DNA from: Loripinus fragilis
Taxonomy: Eukaryota > Mollusca > Bivalvia > Lucinida > Lucinidae
Reading direction: 5' to 3'
Assembly (NCBI GenBank): GCA_964019695.1
Contig: OZ026515.1
Location: 73,357,644-73,421,643 of the forward strand
Length of the DNA: 64,000 nucleotides
The translations under genes and the position numbers were made by a program. Numbering within the stretch: position 1 is the first letter of the stretch; each line of letters opens with the position of its first letter. The notes under the pieces were generated by a model. The model saw only the letters and a program-made list of their open reading frames with translations. It searched no databases and was not told the origin of the DNA. Shown here one piece after another: positions 56,843 through 64,000 of the stretch.

Positions 56843-59600
56843 CCCCTGCGAAATGGTCTAGAACCATTCTAGAAGAGTTCTAGAATTTTCTAGAACTATG
56901 TTCTAGAACTGTTCTTGATATGTTCTAGAACGTTTATGGGACAAATGTAGAACGTTAAATGGGACAATTTTTTGTTCTACAAATGTTCTAGCCAAGGTCA
57001 AAAGATTTGTTCTAGAAAAGTTCCAGAAAATTCTAAAAGTTTTTTATAGAACAGTTTTAGAACAAATCAAGTTTGTTCTAGAACAGTTCCAGAACAAATC
57101 TTTAGAACTTTTATGGAACAATTGTAGAACACCCCTCATAAAATGTCCCATTTAACGTTCTATAAATGTCTCGGAATAGTTCTAGAACATCTGTAGAATG
57201 GTTCCAGAACTATTCCAGAAATGTTCTAGAGGTTTGTTCTAGAACTGTTCTAGAATTAACCTTGGTTTGTTCTAGAACTGATCTAGAACAAACCTTTAGA
57301 GTTTTTCTGGAACAATTGTAGAACACCCCTAAAAAATGTCCCATTTAACGTTCTATAAATGTCTCAGAATAGTTCTAGAACATCAGATTCTGTAGAATGG
57401 TTCCAGAACTATTCCAGAAATGTTCTTATGGTTTGTTCTAGAACTGTTCTAGAATTAACCTTGGTTTGTTCTAGAACGTTCTATAAATGTCTCAAACATT
57501 CTAGAACATTTTTAGAATGGTTCCAGAACAATTCCAGAAATGTTATAATGGTTTGTTCTAGAACTGTTCTAGAATAAACCTTGGCTTCTTCTAGAACTGA
57601 TCCAGAACAAACCTTTAGAAATTTTCTGGAAAAACTGTAGAACAACTCTTCAAAAATCATGTCATAAAAACATTCTATTTAAATGCCCCTGAATTTATTT
57701 AGAGCATTTTAGAATAGTTTAAGAACAATTTCTGGAATGTTCTAGTGGTTTGTTCTGCAAATGTTCTAATACAACTGAACTTTTTTAAAACAGTTGTTGA
57801 ACACCTCCCCAAAAATGTCCCATATAGGGTTTGGAAATAAGATTCCATCGAATGCTAACTTTATATATCTGGAAAACTGTTGACATTGGTTTAAAACCCC
57901 AATAAGTAATCACACAATAAATAAATAAACATCAACTGGAGGAAAATTATTATAGGGGCCCTAAGTTGACCTAAATGTTGTTAGTTATTGCCAACCTGTT
58001 ACCCCACCCATTTCAAAACATTGTCATGCATTTGACCTTGGAAAAACAGCAACTACAGCAACAATTAACATTAAAACTTAAGAAATTGTGTCTCAAGCCT
58101 ACTCACTGTCCCAGACTATAATACTGTCAATTTGCCATCTAGAAACTGCCACAAGTGCTTTTTGGGCTCAGCCTTCATAATCCCTCCAATTATGGCAGCC
58201 ATGTTTTTCCCAACATCAATCTGGTTAAATTAATGATAATGACATGCTTGTTCTAGAACTGTTCTAAAAATGTTCTAGAACATTTTTTAACTTTTGTAGA
58301 ACTTGCTGGTTCAGTAAATTTCAGTAAAATATTTCTCCCGAATTATCAGTGAATTGAAAAATAAATAACATTCATTGCAAAGCTGTAACATTGTAGTTTT
58401 TGGAAAACTTATTGGATGTTAACTGCTCAACTTCTGTTTATAGTAATTAAGCCATGATCATCTTCTCATTGTGGTAACATGCCACCCTGTATTACCCCAC
58501 CCATTTCAAAACATTGTCTTACATTTGCTAAAAAAACTAACAAACAACAACCCCTCCATTAATCAACATTAAAAACCTTAGAGAAACTGTTTCTCAGGTC
58601 TACTCACTGTCTCAGGTAATACTACTATCATGTTTGCCATCTAGAAATTCCAAAACAAATGTTTTTGAAGAGCCTCCACATTTTCCCTCCAATTCTGGCA
58701 GCCATGTTTTTCCCATCATCCATCTGGTTATGACATGTTTCCTCTTTAAATGTTCTAAAAATGTTCTAGAACTTTTTAGAACATTTCTAGAACTTGCTGG
58801 TTCTATAAAAGTTCTAAATAAGTTCTAGAACTTAATTATATTTTTTTTTACTTGTTTTGCCCTTTTCTTTTCTTTCTTTCTCTATATACTGCCAGACCTT
58901 CGCTTGCCACTATTATCGGCAAGTGTACTTTGTACACTCCGGGTTGCAGGATGAAAGCCTACAAGTAGATTTCTTTAACCTGCACAAGGGGTGACCTTCC
59001 CTTCAAAGGGGAATTCCAGTTAACGTCCCGATCCAAAGGACCATGCACTTATCTAGTGTCATCCCTGCAAATGACACCAGAGAAAGCGTGTTCAGACACA
59101 GATAGTTTCCTCACCACAAGCAGGGATTGAACCTGGGACCTCTAGCACCAGAGGCAAGTGCCCAACCACTGAACTACCTGATGCTTTCTGCTCTTGAGAG
59201 GTTCCAAAAATGTTCTAGAATGTATTAGTGTATTTGTAGAATTAACTAGTTCTAAAAAGTAAGACAAATGTTCTAGAACTTCATTTTTTAGAAGTTTCTG
59301 TCAACTTATTTTGTTCTTGAAAAGTTCTAAAAATGTTCTAGAATATTATTAGAACATTTGTAGAACTAACTGGTTCTTGATTTGTTCTAAAATGTTCTAG
59401 AATATTTCAAGAACACTTATAGAATGGAAATCAGTTCTAGAATGTGTTTGATTTGTTCTATAACAATGTTCTAGAACAGTTGTAGAACAAGAGTTCTAGA
59501 ACGAACATATTTACCTGTTTAGAACAGTTCTAGAACAGTTCTAAATGTTCTAGAACAGTTCTAGAACACCTCCAATTTGTAGAACAAAATTTCGCAGGGG
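56843..59600. mobile_element. TTCTAGAAC-array TIR element, copy 3
   Basis: Termini CCCCTGCGAAATGG (56843) and AATTTCGCAGGGG (to 59600), flanked on both sides by AC (2-bp target duplication). It follows copy 1 closely along its length, including the same internal SINE, so copies 1 and 3 share a recent common source. No coding capacity. Confidence 0.75.
58863..59189 (-). mobile_element. tRNA-derived SINE (type C) inside TTCTAGAAC copy 3
   Basis: Same SINE at the same position as in copy 1, with A box (TAGTTCAGTGG on the minus strand, one base changed) and B box GGTTCAATCCC. It was present before copies 1 and 3 diverged. Small differences from copy 1, such as the GCTTGCCACTATTATCGGC insertion near 58902, mark it as independent since then. 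Confidence 0.6.
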
Positions 59601-59727
59601 ACTTTACCACTCAGAGCATCCCTGCTTCTCATAGGAGCATGTCCACTGATTAAATTGAATACAGTATAAATCATCAAATATGGTAACAACAACAATAATC
59701 CTTGTTCTGCTGAACAAGGATTATCCT
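59601..59727. other. No clear promoter upstream of CCDC142
   Basis: Between TTCTAGAAC copy 3 and the coding exon I see no TATA box or CpG-rich core. The true promoter may lie further 5' or upstream of an untranslated exon. Confidence 0.4.
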
Positions 59728-59803
59728 TTTTTGAAAACACTGTAGTGTAGATCCAGATCAGCTGGCTTCGTAAAGCCATCTGATCAGAATCTACACGGTT
59801 TTC
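59728..59803. repeat. Palindromic repeat, second copy, upstream of CCDC142
   Basis: GAAAACACTGTAGTGTAGATCCAGATCAGCTGGC / GCCATCTGATCAGAATCTAC...GTTTTCC forms a hairpin of about 30 bp per arm, about 160 bp 5' of the coding start. Confidence 0.58.
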
Positions 59804-59922
59804 CACTCTTAAAATACATGCTCACAACTTAAATGGACTGTAGGTTAATACCAGGATAAAATATGGGGAGGAGTCAGGGAGAGTAGTACAACATGTCAAA
59901 TTATAAAATCTTATCATTTCAG

Positions 59923-59960
59923 ATATGCTGCAATGGGATGTATGCTAAGAAGCTGTCAGT
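59923..59960 (+). promoter_or_regulatory. Short 5' leader with upstream ATGs of the CCDC142-like mRNA
   Basis: Between the putative acceptor (59922) and the start ATG are upstream ATGs at 59925, 59933, 59938 and 59942. The first opens a 7-codon uORF ending at TAA 59946-59948. The one at 59933 runs across the main start in another frame. Such a leader could lower translation, or the ATGs could simply lie in non-consensus contexts. It applies only if the 59922 splice site is used. Confidence 0.35.
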
Positions 59961-60152
59961 ATGAACATATCAGAGTTCCCTCCCCTACATGGACAGGTAG
60001 TGAGTGAGAGTTATGGTTCTGGAAGTGGGAGCATTGACATCACAACCTTCGGTATTTTGTCTGGTAGGGAGGTTATAGAAGATGTTGAAGAGAGAAACTT
60101 CAAGGAACCGGATGCGGAAGAAGCTGTGAAATCTCTGCGCCGATGTTTTCAG
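59961..60152 (+). CDS. CCDC142: CCDC142-like protein, first coding exon
   Basis: This exon encodes 64 residues starting MNISEFPPLHG, rich in Gly/Ser near residues 18-25 and then acidic, ending LRRCFQ. The start is supported by an in-frame TAA at 59946-59948 just upstream, so the frame cannot extend further 5' in this exon. It ends at a canonical donor (CAG/GTAAGG, 60151-60158) in phase 0, matching the phase-0 acceptor at 62710. A consensus acceptor (TTATCATTTCAG, ending 59922) lies 38 bp upstream of the ATG, so an untranslated exon further 5' probably exists; I did not find a promoter. The exon alone is not diagnostic; identity comes from the next exon. Splicing is inferred, not seen. Confidence 0.72.
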
Positions 60153-60237
60153 GTAAGGCCAGAATTTTTGTATTTGTTGATCTATGGGATTGTTTTTTCA
60201 GATTTAAGGTCGAGGGGCACGGAAAAAAAGAAAAGAA

Positions 60238-60285
60238 AAAAAGCTTTGAAAATGACCAGTTGACTGGTCATTTTCAGAGCTTTTT
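60238..60285. repeat. Near-perfect 23-bp hairpin in intron 1
   Basis: The left arm (60238-60260) and right arm (60263-60285) are reverse complements with one mismatch and a 2-nt TG loop; the core reads ATGACCAGT/ACTGGTCAT. Poly-A precedes it and poly-T follows it. It is either a tiny fold-back element or a stable intronic RNA hairpin. Confidence 0.75.
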
Positions 60286-61227
60286 TTCAGTTTTTTTTTT
60301 TTTTATTATCTCCAGAAAAAACAGTAAAACTTGTAAGGTAAACCAACAATCTGCATTAAATCTTTAGATCTGGACAGGACAATCATTTTTAACAGTGTCT
60401 CTCTCAAAAATACACATACAGAACCTAAAAAATATATTATTTTTTTCAACAAACAAATAATATTTAGGGTCAGTGGATAAAATAAAATATAATTTTAGAA
60501 ATTAAATTTTATTTTTTCTCTACTTTCCGGAAATTAAAGTAGAAGGGTTTGTAAATCAACTAATAAAAAAAATCAGTCCTAACTTTTTGGGCATGGAAAA
60601 AGTAAACATAGGCAAACTTGTGAGATTTTGAGGTTGATAATGCTAGATGACTGCTGAAATCCCAGATAAGGCAGTATCAGTGCAGTCTTGCCAGAGTTTC
60701 CTCCTCTTATATGAAGTAAAGAATTAGATGATGGTTGAGATAAAAATTAGACCTTAGTAGCCCCACTGGATAGCTTTACACATATTGGAACTAAGATTTT
60801 GCATACATGTGACAATTGTCAAAGTCTCATGGGCTGCCCAAACAAACACATAAACTGCAAAGCTCAAACCATGCAGCATGATTGTCTGTTAGAACCTTTC
60901 AACTATTTGCATGCTGTATGATCTTTTATAGAAACTAATTCCCCCTACTGAAGGAGAGGGGGACATATTGTTTTTGGTGCAGATCGTGCTATGTGTTCAC
61001 ATTAGCGTAACAGTTTCTTGTGTGCAAGATATCTCATGAACTAGTAGGTGGATTAGAACCCAATTTGCATGATGAAGACTTGATTAGGTTTTGGTGATCT
61101 TGTCTTAATTTTTAAGTAATAGGTCAAATTTGAGCATGTGTGCTTGGGGACGTTCTGTTATCTCTGAAAACAATACTCTCCATTTTTTGCACTGAAATCA
61201 TCAAAAATACTATTGCACCCTTATGTA

Positions 61228-61600
61228 CAGGGTTCCCACAGGCTTGAAAAGTACTTGAATTTAGAGGGCTTTCTTGAAAAGTCCTTGAAAATTAAATCTG
61301 TCTTGAAAAGTACTGGAAAATCACTCAAAAACCTTGAAAAGTCCTTGAATTCTACTTTTTTCTGTAGGACTTTGCACTGCTGATAGAGACCTAAATCAGT
61401 ACAAAATTGTTGTGCAGCATATGCTGCACCAAATATAGGCACAACAATTTTATGCTAATTTTCCAGTACTAATGTCTCCATTATCTCCGTCTAGCATTTC
61501 TGAGGTAGAATTTTAACACCTAGATCACTATTTTTCATAAACTTTAAGTCCTTGAAAACTGTTGGAGGGGCTTTTAGAAGTTCTTGAAAAATCCTTTCAT
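61228..61600 (+). mobile_element. CTTGAAAAGTCCTTGAA word-array element in intron 1
   Basis: It starts CAGGGTTCCCACAGGCTTG and then repeats CTTGAAAAGTCCTTGAA variants at about 61243, 61273, 61301, 61332, 61550 and 61582. The CAGGGTTCCCAC start is typical of widespread animal DNA-transposon ends of this type. No matching right terminus (GTGGGAACCCTG) is seen, so the copy is probably truncated or the end has decayed. No coding capacity. Confidence 0.5.
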
Positions 61601-61769
61601 CTGAGTCTTCTCTGTTTGTCAAAGTACCTGTTTACTGGTATCCAGAATGAAAAGGGTTAAAGCATCATCATTTGAATGCTTTTTGGTTTTTACTTATTAG
61701 CTGTAAGTATGGTTGGCTGGATATAATTATTCTTTTTAATGACTTAAGGATTTCATTTGTTAGATTTTC

Positions 61770-62549
61770 ATAAAACATCACTCAAATGTTCCTCTCAGTA
61801 AGTTGGTGTGCAGTTCCCATGACTCAGCTACACAGACTCAAGGTCAAGGTGTGAGTTCAAGGTCATTGGTTTTACCCTTGAATTTCCTGCCTGAACCCTT
61901 TGAACGATTTACATTAAACTTCACCCAAATGCTCCTGTCAGTGAGACTGTGCAGAAATTATGACTTGGCTACCCAGACTCAAGGTCAATGTCATACTTCA
62001 AGGTCATGGGGTTTTACCCTTGAATTTCCTGTCCCCTCCAAATCTTCTGAACTCTTTCAACGATATTCATTAAACTTCACCCAAATGTTCCTCTTAGTGA
62101 GATGGTGTGCAGAACTTATGACTCAGCTGCCCAGACTCAAGGTCAAGGTTTACCCTTGAATTTTGTGACCGCTCCGTATCTCCTTTTTGGCAATTTTCAT
62201 TAAACTTCACTCAAATGTTCCTCTCAGTGTGTTGGTGTGCAGAACCCATGACATAGCCATGCAAACTCAAAGTTAAGGTCACACTTCAAGGTCATGGGAT
62301 TATGCAGTGGGGGATATGGCTGTCTTGCAAACTCAAGTCAAGGTCACACTTCAAGGTCATGGGATTATGCGGTGGGAGCTATGGCTGTCTTGCAAACTCA
62401 AAGTTAAGGTCACACTTCAAGGTCATGAGATTATGGGGAAGGGATATGGCTGTCCTTCAGACTTCTGTCTTGTTTATATGGGAAAAATCTTGAAATGAAC
62501 ATTGTGACCCAATATCAGGTGAGCGCTTCAGGACCTTCAGGTCCTCGAG
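61770..62549 (+). mobile_element. 5'-truncated Helentron-like element with TCAAGGTCA tandem units
   Basis: Units of roughly 150 bp repeat the pattern AATGTTCCTCTCAGTGAG ... GTGCAG ... ACTCAAGGTCAAGGTC ... TTCAAGGTCATGG. Shorter units of about 60 bp follow from 62280. The 3' end reads TCAGGTGAGCGCTTC followed by the hairpin AGGACC-TTCA-GGTCCT (62530-62545) and CGAGT. This is the same 3' terminus as the elements at 7270, 36192 and 51942, on a different body. The AGCTCACCTGAG 5' end is absent here. Confidence 0.55.
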
Positions 62550-62564
62550 TTTTTTTTTATTTCT

Positions 62565-62700
62565 CCACCAAAACATATGTTGTTGGTACTCAAAAGAACC
62601 GTCTCGATTAGATGGTTCTTTTAAGCACCCAAAACACATGTTTAAATCGATGAATAAGAAAATAAAACAATTTTACGCTATTTTTTTTTCTTTTGGATAC
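62565..62700 (+). mobile_element. Palindromic MITE (GGTACTCAAAAGAACC family), copy at exon 2
   Basis: A stem GGTACTCAAAAGAACC (62586-62601) is mirrored by GGTTCTTTTAAGCACC, followed by the family tail ATAAGAAAATAAA...TTTTACGC. The same layout occurs at 18732-18912, 30700-30848, 44190-44335 and 46418-46589. The right end fades into the T-rich tract before the exon 2 acceptor at 62710, so part of the splice polypyrimidine tract may derive from the MITE. Confidence 0.6.
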
Positions 62701-62710
62701 TATTTTTCAG

Positions 62711-64000
62711 GTGTTTAATCCAGGGAACCATATAACAAAGAGGTGTCCAGAACATGGCAGCATTAGCTTCATACACTGTAAGCATGCGGTTGCCCTCGGC
62801 AGGAGGTACCGCCGACTCCGAAAAGTGATGGAAGAAAGGGCAAGACTGGAACTTCTTAAAGACTGCCTGTTTCGTATCAAACTGGCAACAACCTTCATCA
62901 ATGATCTAGAATCACTGGTCGTGGCAGAGTATCGGACATTGTACGCAATATCCCATGATTGTAGTAAAGATGTACATCTTAGTAAATTATGTTGTCTGAA
63001 TGCACTGTGTGAAGATTTACGTACCCAAGTGGGTCACTGGAACTGTATCAAACAGAAGATTCATACAAACAGGTGGCTCCAACCTGCATTAGGGGCATTG
63101 TATTTTCAGCTAGAAACTGTGAAGGTCACTTTGAATCAACTACGTGATAAGGCCATTTGTTGGCTTGAGAAGTTGATATTGACTGGTTTGCAGGTGTTTG
63201 CTCATGGGGACGTGGAAAATATAACCCATGAAATGATATGGAATATTACACGTGGTCTAGAAGATTTTAATAGTATACTAAAAGGCATCACACATACACC
63301 ATCTACCTCAAGAACTCTCTTATCATCATCTAAGTTTGTACAGAATTCCAGTGTGGGTCCTTTTCACCCTTCATTAACTAATTCTTGTGCCAGTATTGGT
63401 GAACATATTAGGTCTATTCCTTTTACCAGGGTGCTAAATATACTTGCTAATGAAAGGTCAAAATATTCTGCAATAGAAGCACATAGATTCTTCACGACGA
63501 ACGATGAATTTATCAAAGTGCTATACTCTGGGAAATTACCTGATTTTGTATGGACAGAAGAAACAAAAGCTTCTCTGGATCGGTCTGATCGTGATACATC
63601 GGACTATCACACAGCAACAGGAAGCATGACTAGCCTCAGTGCTGCTGTACTCAAAGTAGGTAGTATAAAAGCCCCCGATCTTTCAAACCTGATATCACCT
63701 CTTGTTGATACCTCTAGGAAGGAACATTCTTTTGCAGAACATTTCTTACTTATTGTGTGCAATTCCACAAACCTTTTACGTAAGAGTGATAATCAGCAGC
63801 AGAAATCGCGGCGACCGGTGAAGACCTCTCATAGTGTGTCATTTGGAAGGCCACCGAGGGGGCAGCATCATGACACTCCAGTTCTGTCGAGAAATGACTC
63901 TCTGAGGAAATCCGTGTCATGGGGTGACAGTGCAGATAGTTCAATAAGATCTCAGTTAATCTCCCGCTATATGGACATGTACTGGAACAATTTTGGCGCC
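62711..64000 (+). CDS. CCDC142: CCDC142-like coiled-coil protein, second coding exon (runs off the window)
   Basis: This is an uninterrupted 430-codon frame after a good acceptor (TACTATTTTTCAG at 62710), continuing past 64000. With the first exon it gives residues 65-494 of an incomplete protein. Three segments resemble vertebrate CCDC142 as I remember it: a basic helical stretch YRRLRKVMEERARLELLKDC (about residues 97-116); IPFTRVLNILANERS (about 300-314), matching a human segment of the type F-P-T-S-R-V-L-x-L-L-T-G-E-R; and SRYMDMYWNNFG at the window end, matching a SQYW...LW segment. Between them are a Ser/Thr-rich low-complexity region (about 255-290) and a basic Ser-rich linker (about 430-475). 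No signal peptide or membrane segment is visible. CCDC142 is poorly characterised, so no reaction can be assigned. The C-terminal part lies outside the window. Intact coding after so much repeat DNA argues that this is a functional gene. Confidence 0.78.
   Translation, partial: MFNPGNHITKRCPEHGSISFIHCKHAVALGRRYRRLRKVMEERARLELLKDCLFRIKLATTFINDLESLVVAEYRTLYAISHDCSKDVHLSKLCCLNALCEDLRTQVGHWNCIKQKIHTNRWLQPALGALYFQLETVKVTLNQLRDKAICWLEKLILTGLQVFAHGDVENITHEMIWNITRGLEDFNSILKGITHTPSTSRTLLSSSKFVQNSSVGPFHPSLTNSCASIGEHIRSIPFTRVLNILANERSKYSAIEAHRFFTTNDEFIKVLYSGKLPDFVWTEETKASLDRSDRDTSDYHTATGSMTSLSAAVLKVGSIKAPDLSNLISPLVDTSRKEHSFAEHFLLIVCNSTNLLRKSDNQQQKSRRPVKTSHSVSFGRPPRGQHHDTPVLSRNDSLRKSVSWGDSADSSIRSQLISRYMDMYWNNFGA

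Larger units (their letters stand above)
60153..62710 (+). other. CCDC142: Intron 1 of the CCDC142-like gene
   Basis: The intron runs from GTAAGG to a TTTTTCAG acceptor, 2,558 bp, phase 0. It holds four repeat pieces: a 23-bp hairpin (60238-60285), a CTTGAAAAGTCC word array (61228-61600), a 5'-truncated Helentron-like block ending 62549, and a palindromic MITE that runs into the polypyrimidine tract. The stretch 60290-61227 shows nothing recognisable beyond AT-rich unique sequence. Confidence 0.7.

Noticed and set aside
60153..60367. Read-through of CCDC142 exon 1 past 60152
   Set aside because: The frame continues only into lysine-rich hairpin sequence and stops at 60263; the GTAAGG donor and the phase-matched downstream exon are better.
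61803..62159. 118-codon frame in intron 1
   Set aside because: It is internally repetitive and translates the Helentron-like tandem units; it is not a CCDC142 exon.

Overview
The window is repeat-dominated animal DNA, most probably from a bivalve mollusc. The reasons are an AT-rich, intron-bearing, gene-poor layout; many copies of an element starting AGCTCACCTGAG and ending in a 3' hairpin plus CTAG (Helentron/HINE-like, as in the bivalve 'pearl' group); (CCGT)n tracts leading into tandem blocks rich in TCAAGGTCA; and tRNA-derived SINEs ending in CAAACAAAC-type tails. No prokaryotic gene organisation, rRNA operon or CRISPR array is visible. No intact transposase, reverse transcriptase or other long transposon ORF was found. 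The species cannot be fixed from the sequence alone.

Only one real gene is supported. The 5' coding part of a CCDC142-like gene lies on the + strand at the right edge: exon 59961-60152, a 2,558-bp intron, and exon 62711-64000, which is open to the window end (494 codons so far). A degenerate C2H2 zinc-finger-like scrap lies near 25446-25515. Almost all short ORFs elsewhere lie in repeats and are not credible genes.

Layout. 1-6790: ancient dispersed repeats and a 128-bp tandem block, split by a 2.8-kb TIR element built of TTCTAGAAC words (copy 1, 3553-6371). 6840-16670: a nested stack in which a GGGGGATATAAATTC repeat holds a Helentron-like element (7270-16344), which holds a CCCTTGCGAAAA element (D1, 7937-15353), which holds a tandem-array element, a SINE and a TA-flanked 2.7-kb element (E1, 11828-14549), which holds an inverted-repeat block and two GA arrays. 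16670-24540: SINEs, palindromic MITEs, a 311-bp MITE interrupted by a 789-bp hAT-like element with a perfect 8-bp target duplication (19966-20754), and TCAAGGTCA tandem arrays. 24540-36000: mostly plain sequence with SINEs, an ATTCATTA-array element (27700-27988) and a mariner-like TIR element (33527-34699). 36000-39500: tandem repeats with a Helentron-like insertion. 42096-48297: TTCTAGAAC copy 2 split by a 3.75-kb TA-flanked element (E2, 43458-47212). 49745-53911: an inverted, partial second copy of the D element (D2) carrying a Helentron-like insertion absent from D1. 56843-59600: TTCTAGAAC copy 3, nearly the same as copy 1. 59961-64000: the CCDC142-like gene.

The most unusual theme is the number of unrelated non-coding elements whose bodies are arrays of one short, often self-complementary word, each family with its own word. 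Several insertions can be proved inside the window because filled and empty paralogous sites are both present.
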